Assembly (NCBI GenBank): GCA_021812745.1
Contig: JAKAMS010000053.1
Coordinates: 1-11,091, forward strand
Source: Bacteroidota bacterium
GTDB taxonomy: Bacteria > Bacteroidota > Ignavibacteria > Ignavibacteriales > Melioribacteraceae
Direction: 5' to 3'
DNA length: 11,091 nt
The notes beneath the pieces were generated by a model. It had not been told where the DNA came from. It saw nothing but the letters and a program-made list of their open reading frames with translations, and did no database searches. How positions within the stretch are numbered: the stretch's first letter is position 1; each line of letters begins with the position of its first letter. Below are positions 1 through 6,184 of this stretch, piece after piece. Position numbers and translations under genes: made by a program.

Positions 1-130
1 TTTAGTTTTCCAGAGTAAGTTTGCTGTTCACAGTTGATTTGTAATACAAAGCTGATTTTAAAACAAAAAGGTAGTTGCCAAAAGCGTCATTGTTGTTATT
101 GGCGGCGCTTTAGTTGCAACGCCGTTAGCC
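1..130 (+). repeat. attC site, right part only (cut by window edge)
   Basis: The stretch ends in a GGCGGCGCTTTAG-type L' arm (about 104-118), a short spacer and the R' core GTTAGCC (124-130). Recombination would cut after G124. The right arm aligns with the right arms of the attC sites ending at 1453 and 3674: all have a GC-rich arm, then CAACGCC or CAACGTC, then GTTA. The left arm (R''/L'') lies outside the window, so folding cannot be verified here. The AT-rich stretch 1-100 resembles the long central part of the other two sites. Confidence 0.75.
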
Positions 131-151
131 AAACACTTAAAGGATTCAAAT

Positions 152-1261
152 ATGGATGATAAAAAATGTATCGAAATTCTGAATTTAGGAATTACTGAAA
201 AAAGAAATGGCAATTACAAAAGAGCACTGCAATATTATAATGAGGCAAAACAATATAATAAGTTCAACTCAAATATATATTACAATACGGGGAAAGTTCT
301 ATGTGGAATAGGTGAGTTTGAAGATGCATTGAAAAATCTATTAACCTATGCTCACTTAACAATCTTAAACAATTCATTTATGAATAATCCTTTGAACTTT
401 ATAACAATAAAGGACACTATTGAAAGAATAAGAAAATCTAATCTTAATCTTCCATTGAACTATTCATTCCCAGAGAATTGGTTTGAAAAATTGACGAGTG
501 ATGAAAAATATTTAATGTTATTGGCAGATATAAATTTAACTTTTTACACTGGATTCTCATTCTTAGTTGATAAAAAAAATTTCTTAAACTTTTACCAAAT
601 AAATGAAAAGCAAATTATAGATCTTCAAAATGGCCTACTTGGTAAATCTAGTAATGTGTTTCTTAAAAACCCAGATTATGAAATAATATTTATCTGCTTC
701 GGCCTAGTATTTTTATTAGAAAACTTAAAATTAGATTTAAAATCATTGGAAGATATAGTAGCATTTTATTTTGGCGATAAATTCTCCAATAAAAATATTG
801 TAAGTCAGAACAAACTAAACTTTGATGACTTTTTAGATCGAAATCCTCCAGATATAGAGCTTGATAATTTTTTCGGACAATTTCAAAAGAACATTAAAAA
901 CGATTTATCTATAAAGTCTATCTATATGGGATATAATTTAATTGAAAATATGATGTTTGATAATTTAGATTATTTCAATCCTTTATTTGGTTGCTTGAAT
1001 ATTGGTCATACTTCGACAATGGGTTTTGAAACAGATATGATTAAAGATAATCTCAAAAAAAATAAAAATATTTATCTTTGTTACTTTGCACTACCAATTG
1101 ATGATGATGACTACCTAATTGAAAATGAAGAAATGTTAGACTGGGAGTTTGAAGAATATCTTAAGGACAAATTGCAAACAGTATTTGTTTCCATTGGTGC
1201 AGTAGCTAAAAATGAACATAAAAGATGTAGGACTTTTAAATTTTTATATGATAAACAATAA
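152..1261 (+). CDS. Cassette 1: TPR-containing protein of unknown function
   Basis: A 369-residue protein I do not recognise beyond its N-terminus. Residues 5-38 and 40-72 fit two tetratricopeptide repeats: conserved positions are L12, G13, A25, Y29 and A32 in the first, G47, A59 and A67 in the second. TPR helices usually bind other proteins. The remaining 300 residues show no motif I can name and are rich in Asn, Lys, Asp and Phe. There is no signal peptide or clear membrane segment, so a cytoplasmic location is likely. The ATG at 152 is preceded by AAAGGA with suitable spacing and sits 27 bases after the core-site cut, as expected for a cassette gene. The stop lies 2-3 bases from the start of the downstream attC. 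Function is unknown; a stress, regulatory or defence role would be a guess. Confidence 0.85.
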   Translation: MDDKKCIEILNLGITEKRNGNYKRALQYYNEAKQYNKFNSNIYYNTGKVLCGIGEFEDALKNLLTYAHLTILNNSFMNNPLNFITIKDTIERIRKSNLNLPLNYSFPENWFEKLTSDEKYLMLLADINLTFYTGFSFLVDKKNFLNFYQINEKQIIDLQNGLLGKSSNVFLKNPDYEIIFICFGLVFLLENLKLDLKSLEDIVAFYFGDKFSNKNIVSQNKLNFDDFLDRNPPDIELDNFFGQFQKNIKNDLSIKSIYMGYNLIENMMFDNLDYFNPLFGCLNIGHTSTMGFETDMIKDNLKKNKNIYLCYFALPIDDDDYLIENEEMLDWEFEEYLKDKLQTVFVSIGAVAKNEHKRCRTFKFLYDKQ

Positions 1262-1266
1262 GTTTT

Positions 1267-1453
1267 GGCTAACAAGTGCCTCAAGCCGAAAGCGTTTTCG
1301 CATTTGGCATTTGAGTAGTCTAAAAGTTTGTAGTTCCGTTTCGGCTTTGTTGTTCAGCATAGTTTGTAAATGAAAATTTGTCCTAATTAAAAAGTTATTT
1401 AAAAATGTAAAATTGTTGCGTGGGGCTTCGGCTTAGGCACAACGCCGTTATAA
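1267..1453 (+). repeat. attC site of cassette 1
   Basis: R'' is GGCTAAC (1267-1273). L'' is GTGCCTCAAGCCGAA (1276-1290), L' is TTCGGCTTAGGCAC (1427-1440) and R' is GTTATAA (1447-1453). L'' and L' pair over 14 bp with one extra base, C1282, left unpaired in L''. An extrahelical base of this kind marks the strand that IntI uses. The left arm resembles the TAACAA-CGCCTCAAG start of Vibrio attC repeats. The span is 187 bp, with a long AT-rich central segment (about 1291-1426), longer than most described attC sites. Confidence 0.9.
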
Positions 1454-1477
1454 GCTTAGTTTCTTGAGGAATTAATA

Positions 1478-3454
1478 GTGAACGAAAGAAAACCTATGCA
1501 CGAATTTGACTTAAACAGAGTAGAATTTTATTCAAAGGAAGATATGGCATCTGGACATCATCTTCAAAAAGGCGAGCATATTTTGCGAGCTGACACAAAG
1601 ACAAGCTATACTGACATCAACGAAGTATTAGAACTTTACAATCTAAAAAAATACATTGACAATGAATTGTATTTAAAAAGTTGGACGCAAGACGACATCG
1701 CAAATTTCAAACAAAAAGCAGTAGAATATGACAAAGTAATTGGAAAATTTATGGCGACCATTGACGACAACAATGTTCTGCCTTTTTATGAAAATACTTT
1801 ACAAAATTACATCCATTCGTTTTGGGAGCTAGTCAATAATCAAAGTATGTTCAAACGAATTTCTAAACTCAATTTTAGTAATATTCTTACGAATGAACCA
1901 CACATAATACACGAAATATTAACTCATAAAGGTTTAGTCGGTTACTATGACACAGAAATCAAAAACTTCCTAATGACATATTCACAATCTGCTGAAATAT
2001 TACTTTCAGTTTATGAGGTTAAAGACGACTTTGGGAAAAGTCAAAAATTCCTTCCCAAGAGCCTAACTGTTGAAGATAAAGAAACTATTCTTTCAAATTA
2101 TTTAGATTCCAGTGATGTGAACTATAATTACATTGGACTAATTCAAAACGCAAGAAATAGGAATGATTTTAAAGTTTCCGACAAAACTCGCTTAAAAGCA
2201 AAACGTTTGCATAAAAGCGAAACTGAAAAATTTTTCGCTGAGAAAAGCGGTATGAAGTATGGTGTTTCGATTAGCTTTCCTGAAAATGTCAGTAAAGTAA
2301 AAGACGGGATTATTGACGACAATTTTGTAGTAAATTACTCTTACAGTTTGGATTTCATAAAACAAAACAGTGACCCTTATTCGTTATTTCAGAATTTTAA
2401 AATTTTATTCGAATATCTTGACCTACAAAACAGAATCAATCTCGTAAGCAAGAAAAATAATATGAGCGTATTTGAAAGAATTATGGGCGTCCATTCTCAA
2501 AATGAATACAGAGGAGGAACTGAATTTAATTTATTGGAGATGACCTCGCATATTCAGATAGTCGGCTATAATAAAGTGCTTAGCAACTTAGGCATCTCAT
2601 TAGAAAATATTTTACATCGAGTTTTCACTTCATCATTTCAAGAAAAGTATGAGTTTGCAAACAATGCACGCTTTTCAATTCCATCAGCTTCATCATACTT
2701 TGAAAAAGTAAGATTGCTAGCCCCTGAGTTTGAGTCCGTATTAAAACAGTTCAAACTCTTTGTTGAGGATGGAAGCATTGATTTTGAGCTTTTACAAATT
2801 TCGTCTAATCCAACGGCTATAAAAGATATTCCCAGCTTAAATAAAAGTAAGTATATATACTTCAACGAACACAACAAAGAAATGGTCGGTTGCACAAATT
2901 TATTCTTTTCTGACCAAACACTTCTTGCTTATGTTGAACCATTTAAAGAAAAACACTATCACAATTTTTTCGAGTTACTTGCAAATGAGCAAGTAAAACT
3001 TAGTAGTTATGAGGAACATCAAAAACCTCAATTAAATTATCTAATTGACAAAGGATTTATAAACATTGACAGCAACGATTTTATTCAAATCACAAATCCA
3101 GCGAGAGTAATAATTCTGAAAGATTTATACCTCAATGAAGTTGCTTCTTTCTATCGTTATTCGTTTGAATTACGACAAGAAGCTCAACAGATGGAAGCTG
3201 AAAAAATTGTTTTCTTTGATAGCTCATTGTTTTCCAAACCTGAACAAGCGTATTTTAATTATTTCCTAAACAAAAGTGAATTTACTAATGGTGTAGATTT
3301 AAGAAATAGTTACTTACACGGAACTCAAGCAACACCAGATGAAATACAAAAACACGAGTATGCCTATTTTACTTACTTAAAACTGTTAATCTTGACATTT
3401 TTAAAAATAGAAGACGATTTAATTATTTATAAAGCAGTAAAAAACAGAATATGA
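1478..3454 (+). CDS. Cassette 2: large protein with C-terminal HEPN-type RNase motif
   Basis: A 658-residue protein, not assigned to a named family. Near the C-terminus, R609-N610-S-Y-L-H614-G matches the R(N)x3-4H catalytic motif of HEPN ribonucleases. Helix-forming hydrophobic sequence follows (about 625-650), as in the last helix of HEPN domains. HEPN RNases occur in toxin-antitoxin, abortive-infection and other anti-phage systems, so a defence role is a reasonable inference but not shown. Residues 525-565 could be a small winged-helix-like segment (weak). There is no signal peptide or membrane segment. The GTG start at 1478 is chosen because TTGAGGA (1464-1470) lies 7 bases upstream; an ATG at 1496 is the alternative. 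The gene fills a 2.2 kb cassette, large for an integron, and no separate antitoxin gene sits beside it. Confidence 0.85.
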   Translation: MNERKPMHEFDLNRVEFYSKEDMASGHHLQKGEHILRADTKTSYTDINEVLELYNLKKYIDNELYLKSWTQDDIANFKQKAVEYDKVIGKFMATIDDNNVLPFYENTLQNYIHSFWELVNNQSMFKRISKLNFSNILTNEPHIIHEILTHKGLVGYYDTEIKNFLMTYSQSAEILLSVYEVKDDFGKSQKFLPKSLTVEDKETILSNYLDSSDVNYNYIGLIQNARNRNDFKVSDKTRLKAKRLHKSETEKFFAEKSGMKYGVSISFPENVSKVKDGIIDDNFVVNYSYSLDFIKQNSDPYSLFQNFKILFEYLDLQNRINLVSKKNNMSVFERIMGVHSQNEYRGGTEFNLLEMTSHIQIVGYNKVLSNLGISLENILHRVFTSSFQEKYEFANNARFSIPSASSYFEKVRLLAPEFESVLKQFKLFVEDGSIDFELLQISSNPTAIKDIPSLNKSKYIYFNEHNKEMVGCTNLFFSDQTLLAYVEPFKEKHYHNFFELLANEQVKLSSYEEHQKPQLNYLIDKGFINIDSNDFIQITNPARVIILKDLYLNEVASFYRYSFELRQEAQQMEAEKIVFFDSSLFSKPEQAYFNYFLNKSEFTNGVDLRNSYLHGTQATPDEIQKHEYAYFTYLKLLILTFLKIEDDLIIYKAVKNRI

Positions 3455-3486
3455 ATGGGCTGTGAATCAATATGATAGTAGTTCGC

Positions 3487-3674
3487 TTATAACAAGCCGC
3501 TCAACACGGCCAGCGTTTTTCAGTGCGGCAATTGTGTATTTATAAAGTTTGGTTTGCAAAGTTTAGTTTCTCTTTTAGGTAGTTCGTTCTAAGAAATATT
3601 TTTATAAATAAAAAATTGTTCGGTTAATTGGCACTGTTCTTCTGGGGCGCCGCTTATCGGCAACGTCGTTATAT
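3487..3674 (+). repeat. attC site of cassette 2
   Basis: R'' is TTATAAC (3487-3493, within GCTTATAAC 3485-3493). L'' is GCCGCTCAACACGGC (3496-3510), L' is GCCGCTTATCGGC (3649-3661) and R' is GTTATAT (3668-3674). The outer GCCG/CGGC and inner CGGC/GCCG blocks pair around an unequal internal loop (7 against 5 bases), giving extrahelical bases on the L'' side. The span is 188 bp, almost the same as the preceding site. Its central part is AT-rich and shares short blocks (AGCGTTTT, AAAGTTTG) with that site. Confidence 0.88.
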
Positions 3675-3701
3675 GCTTAATCTTTCTATAAAACTTATTT
3701 T

Positions 3702-4358
3702 ATGAATAAGATTATGAAAATATTGAAGAAGATTAAATTCTTGGAAGAAAGCGACACTCAAACTAAAGTACAAATTGTGTTAGCTGTTCTAACTATTATT
3801 ACTCTTCTTTCTTATGTTGTTGTGAGCAGTCTCCAAATTCATCAAACTAATAAGGCTTTAGATAAAGCAGATTCTTCAAATTCATATACACGTCGAAGTA
3901 TTAACCTTTCAGAACAGCAGAATAAATTAGATATGAGAGCTTACCTTGCATATGTAGGAATAGACACTATAGCTTTTAATGTCGGTAAACCATTCAGAGT
4001 AGATCTTTTGTTAAAGAACACTGGTAAAACTCTTGCTAACAAAATAAGAGGTACATACTTACAAAAATATCGGCAAGGTCCTCCAAACCAATCTGATAGT
4101 GACACGCTTAAAAAGCATCTCAATGGTGATAATTTAGCTTGGCCAAATACTGATATGGTTACAACATTAATTTTCAAATTAGTTCTAACAAAAACTGATT
4201 CGATCAAAATCGTTAATGGTTTAGAAGAGCTATATATCATGGGTCTGTTCGAATATGATGATGTCTTCGGTGTAACTCATTACACAAAATATTGTCTCTT
4301 CTATGATCCGATAGTAAGAACTTTTAATACTTTTGAAAAATATAATGATGCAAATTAA
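3702..4358 (+). CDS. Cassette 3: single-pass membrane protein of unknown function
   Basis: A 218-residue protein. After a lysine-rich start, residues 23-43 form one hydrophobic transmembrane helix. Residues 44-78 are polar and probably helical. The C-terminal domain (about 79-215) carries RAYLAY, then a beta-rich segment with LKNTGKTLANKI (104-115), and near the end GLFEYDDVFG (181-190). This layout (TM helix, short linker, RAY-x-NTGKTPA-like domain, Y-x-D-x-FG ending) recurs in many uncharacterised bacterial membrane proteins. I recall the pattern but know no assigned function. By the positive-inside rule the N-terminus is probably cytoplasmic and the domain periplasmic. The ATG at 3702 has no clear Shine-Dalgarno; a second ATG at 3714 is possible. 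It starts 33 bases after the core cut and ends just before a truncated attC. Confidence 0.82.
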   Translation: MNKIMKILKKIKFLEESDTQTKVQIVLAVLTIITLLSYVVVSSLQIHQTNKALDKADSSNSYTRRSINLSEQQNKLDMRAYLAYVGIDTIAFNVGKPFRVDLLLKNTGKTLANKIRGTYLQKYRQGPPNQSDSDTLKKHLNGDNLAWPNTDMVTTLIFKLVLTKTDSIKIVNGLEELYIMGLFEYDDVFGVTHYTKYCLFYDPIVRTFNTFEKYNDAN

Positions 4359-4371
4359 CATAAACGAAGTC

Positions 4372-4400
4372 GCATATAACCAGCGTCTCAAGCGGAACGC
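4372..4400 (+). repeat. Truncated attC of cassette 3 (left half only)
   Basis: GCATATAAC (4372-4380) is the exact reverse complement of the cassette 3 start GTTATATGC (3668-3676), so it is the R'' site. An L''-like arm follows, AGCGTCTCAAGCGGAACGC (4382-4400), with the same CTCAAG element as the site at 1276. I find no complementary L' arm or R' core between 4400 and 5065, although one would be expected about 160-190 bases further on. The site has lost its right half, so cassette 3 should not be excisable by the usual reaction. Confidence 0.8.
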
Positions 4401-4453
4401 TTCTATGAGTAGGTTCTAATTAAAATATGTTGCTACATAAAAAGGAGAATATT

Positions 4454-5035
4454 ATGAAGGCAATATTTCAATTAATAATCCTAATATTTTTGTCCACTAA
4501 CGTAATTTCTTATTCACAAAACGACCCATGTAACTGCATTCCGAAAAGAGGGAAAGCACCATACCGTCTTAATGCAAAAACTGAGAAGAATTACGAAAAT
4601 TATCATACAAAGAAAAAATCAATAACACCCGAAACAATGCGAACATGGGAAGAGAGATATGCTGATAGAACAAAACGGGATATTGATAAAAATGCGGAAC
4701 GGTTGAAAAAGACACCAGAGGATACAGTCTATACTTTGAATGGTTACATATATAAAATAATTAAAGAGATAGATTGCGATTATCATATTATCCTTGGTGG
4801 AGAAAATCCCAGTGATCAAAAAGCAGAAATAGAAGTAACGATTGAAAATTGCGACCTCCAGAAAAAGATAATGCAATACATGAGTAATCATAATTTACAT
4901 TTTAATAGAGAATTTGGTGAGCCAGTTAAATGTCAAGTAAAAGGATTAGGTTTTTACGACGGTCAGCATGGGGTTAAGAAACTTACTGGAACAGCATGGG
5001 AATTACATCCAGTAAAGAGTCTGAAATTTGAGTGA
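4454..5035 (+). CDS. Secreted protein with GFYD-x-QHG and ELHPV motifs, function unknown
   Basis: A 193-residue protein with a Sec signal peptide: MK, a hydrophobic core at about residues 3-14, and likely cleavage near residue 21 (SYS|QND). The mature protein is periplasmic or extracellular. It has cysteines at 26, 28, 108, 133 and 160, which may form disulfides. The C-terminal part carries DYH (109-111), GFYDGQHG (166-173) and ELHPV (183-187). From memory, a similar DYHLV / GFFD-x-HG / IELHPV pattern recurs in many bacterial secreted hypothetical proteins of about 150-200 residues with no established function. Residues 50-90 are charged and probably helical. The ATG at 4454 is chosen over an in-frame ATG at 4427 because AAAGGAG (4441-4447) lies 6 bases upstream and the signal peptide starts cleanly there. 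No attC follows, so it is not a recognisable cassette. Confidence 0.82.
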   Translation: MKAIFQLIILIFLSTNVISYSQNDPCNCIPKRGKAPYRLNAKTEKNYENYHTKKKSITPETMRTWEERYADRTKRDIDKNAERLKKTPEDTVYTLNGYIYKIIKEIDCDYHIILGGENPSDQKAEIEVTIENCDLQKKIMQYMSNHNLHFNREFGEPVKCQVKGLGFYDGQHGVKKLTGTAWELHPVKSLKFE

Positions 5036-5064
5036 AATAGAGAAACTCAATAATTCGTCTAATG

Positions 5065-5199
5065 CTATTGGATCTTTAGAAGCTCTTCAGACTTCCTAAG
5101 ATTCTCTGAACTAGCGTGAGAATAGATTTCTGTTACTGAAATATTACTATGTTCTAACAACCTTTAGATAAAACCAATGTTAATTCCTTTCTGAAACAA
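5065..5199 (-). pseudogene. C-terminal remnant of a second tyrosine recombinase
   Basis: On the minus strand, 44 codons read LFQKG-INIGFI-stop-RLLEHSNIS-VTEIYSHAS-SENLRKSEEL-LKIQ-stop. This matches the last part of tyrosine recombinases (G-x-D-I-x-x-I-Q-x-L-L-G-H-x-x-x-x-T-x-x-Y-x-H). The internal TAA (5164-5166 on the + strand) sits exactly where the family has Gln, as one CAA-to-TAA change would give. The family Gly before His is Glu. The N-terminal core-binding domain and most of the catalytic domain are missing. It starts 10 bases past the stop codon of the intact recombinase. Over 27 aligned residues the two share about 11, so it is a remnant of a different recombinase rather than a recent copy. 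It lacks an IntI-like ending. Confidence 0.8.
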
Positions 5200-5209
5200 T
5201 CAATTAGAA

Positions 5210-6028
5210 TCAAAGGAGTGAAATTGCATCGTCACGCTGCTTATTAAAAAAGTGAGTATAGATTTGTGTAGTCTTAATATCCTCATGCCCTAGAAGTTCT
5301 TGAACAATTTGAAGATGAACACCTTTTTGCACTAACCAACTTGCAAAGGTATGTCGCAAACAATGAAAGTGTAACGTCTGGTTGAGTGTAGTGAGTTTCA
5401 GAAACTTCTTGAATCTAATCTGCACTCGTCTCTCTTTCCACTTCTTTACATCACCATATCTATCTGAATGATAAGAGAAAATGAATCCTTGATATGCTAC
5501 TCTTGATTGAACAATCTCTCTTACTACATCATTCATCTTGATAGATCTGAATTCTACAGTTTTCTCAGAACTGAATATCAGACGATCACCCACAACTTGT
5601 GAAGTAACAAGATTAGTTAGTTCGTTAAGTCTCATGCCAGTGTATATTGCTACTGTGAATAAGTCTCTAGTATCTTTATCCGTTACCTTGGAAATAAACT
5701 CTTCAAAATCTTTCTTGGAGAATATCAAAGGTGGATTCTTCCTTAATTTAATTTGTCGCAATGTTGAAGTTGGATTTGTTCTGATGTATTTTTGAGAGTG
5801 AGCATACTTAAACATAGCTCTCAGGTTGATGGTATGTTTACGAGCGGCAGATTTCTTCTGTAAATTAATGAACGATTCAACATCACTTTTGTCAATAGTC
5901 GAGATAACTTTATTATGAATATATCTCCCGAATATTTTTATAGTGGAACGGTAATCCTTCCTTGTAGCATCAGTGTGGACGTGCTTTTTCCAGCCCAAGA
6001 ATTCATCAGAAAAATTCAACCAGTTCAT
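5210..6028 (-). CDS. Tyrosine recombinase / island integrase
   Basis: A 272-residue site-specific recombinase. Residues 1-95 form the SAM-like core-binding domain. The catalytic domain (about 100-272) has the full set of active-site residues: R133 (YTGMRLNEL), K156 in the beta-hairpin, H222-x-x-R225 (HCLRH), H248 (LLGHED) and nucleophile Y257 (TQIYTHF). It cuts DNA through a 3'-phosphotyrosine link and exchanges strands at att sites. It lacks the extra helix segment between the catalytic boxes that defines integron IntI, so it is unlikely to act on the attC sites here. The start at 6028 is chosen over an upstream in-frame ATG at 6070 because AAGGAG lies 9 bases before it. Its 5' end faces a tRNA 3' fragment 70 bases away, as is usual for an integrase of a tRNA-targeted island. 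Confidence 0.92.
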   Translation of the reverse strand: MNWLNFSDEFLGWKKHVHTDATRKDYRSTIKIFGRYIHNKVISTIDKSDVESFINLQKKSAARKHTINLRAMFKYAHSQKYIRTNPTSTLRQIKLRKNPPLIFSKKDFEEFISKVTDKDTRDLFTVAIYTGMRLNELTNLVTSQVVGDRLIFSSEKTVEFRSIKMNDVVREIVQSRVAYQGFIFSYHSDRYGDVKKWKERRVQIRFKKFLKLTTLNQTLHFHCLRHTFASWLVQKGVHLQIVQELLGHEDIKTTQIYTHFFNKQRDDAISLL

Positions 6029-6096
6029 TATGTTCGACTCCTTGAAAACGTGCCACCAATTTTGGAGCAAGGGCTAAGTCTATGTAATTACAGTAG

Positions 6097-6126
6097 GGGT
6101 CGCGGGTTCAAATCCCGCCGTTCCGA
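6097..6126 (+). other. Island attachment site: 3' end fragment of a tRNA gene, probably tRNA-Pro
   Basis: A perfect T arm (stem GCGGG 6102-6106, loop TTCAAAT 6107-6113, stem CCCGC 6114-6118) is followed by the 3' acceptor strand CGTTCCG (6119-6125) and discriminator A6126. No matching 5' acceptor strand (CGGAACG), D arm or anticodon arm lies in the preceding 80 bases, so the tRNA is incomplete. C1:G72 pairing with A73 suggests tRNA-Pro; an initiator tRNA would not pair 1-72. The fragment marks the chromosomal side (attR) left when an element inserted in the tRNA 3' end. The other copy should form the end of the intact tRNA left of the window. Confidence 0.85.
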
Positions 6127-6137
6127 CACACGTATTC

Positions 6138-6162
6138 AGGCACAATTTTATGTGCCTTTTTT
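6138..6162 (+). terminator. Rho-independent terminator of the disrupted tRNA gene
   Basis: The stem AGGCACA (6138-6144) pairs with TGTGCCT (6151-6157) over 7 bp around a 6-base loop, followed by an uninterrupted run of T (6158-6162). It lies 12 bases after the tRNA 3' end, so it is most simply the original tRNA terminator. It is only 22 bases before the purF start codon. Confidence 0.85.
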
Positions 6163-6167
6163 ATAAT
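6162..6167 (+). promoter_or_regulatory. Possible -10 element for purF
   Basis: TATAAT overlaps the end of the terminator T-run, 17 bases before the purF ATG. No convincing -35 element (TTGACA or the Bacteroidota TTTG) is at the right spacing. In an AT-rich genome the match can arise by chance. It is listed because purF has almost no other room for a promoter. Confidence 0.2.
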
Positions 6168-6184
6168 TGTTGAAGAATATTTTT

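Larger units (their letters stand above)
1..4400 (+). mobile_element. Integron gene-cassette array (attC cluster, no IntI in window)
   Basis: Three consecutive same-strand cassettes (about 125-1447, 1448-3668 and 3669 to about 4400) each hold one gene and an attC site. The bases at each cassette start are the exact reverse complement of the R'' site after the same gene: GTTAGCCAAA with TTTGGCTAAC (10 of 10), GTTATAAGC with GCTTATAAC (9 of 9), GTTATATGC with GCATATAAC (9 of 9). IntI-mediated excision and insertion of circular cassettes produces this pattern. The genes are unrelated to each other, lie 27-33 bases after the core site and have no obvious promoters of their own. No IntI gene is visible; it may lie left of the window or be absent (a CALIN-type array). 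The array end at about 4400 is broken. Confidence 0.88.
1..6126. mobile_element. Right part of a tRNA-targeted genomic island
   Basis: The segment runs from the window edge to the tRNA 3' fragment. It contains a cassette array, a secreted orphan protein, a decayed recombinase and an intact recombinase reading inward from the att site. Right of the fragment the content changes abruptly to conserved housekeeping genes. The left boundary is outside the window, so the total size is unknown. The island may have formed in layers: the cassette array, the damaged recombinase and the working recombinase need not have arrived together. Confidence 0.7.

Noticed and set aside
1262..1477. The spaced inverted repeats between cassette genes as transposon or MITE ends
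   Set aside because: The spacers differ from each other in sequence, and each cassette start matches its own downstream R'' site, which fits attC sites and not terminal repeats of a transposon family.
2638..2895. Open frame of 85 codons on the - strand inside the cassette 2 gene
   Set aside because: It lies wholly within a long well-supported gene on the other strand and shows no recognisable domain.
5028..5050. Hairpin TTGAGT / ACTCAA at the end of the secreted-protein gene as a terminator
   Set aside because: The 6 bp stem has no following T-run, so it is not a credible rho-independent terminator.
5210..6028. The tyrosine recombinase as the integron integrase IntI
   Set aside because: The extra segment specific to IntI between the catalytic boxes is missing, and the protein sits by a tRNA fragment rather than by an attI site.
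6040..6126. A complete tRNA gene ending at 6126
   Set aside because: No CGGAACG 5' acceptor strand, D arm or anticodon arm is found at the required distance; a TGG at 6062-6064 is too far from the T arm to be the anticodon.
5915..6166. Open frame of 83 codons on the + strand covering the integrase start and the tRNA fragment
   Set aside because: It runs antisense to the integrase N-terminus and through the tRNA T arm and terminator; it has no family features.
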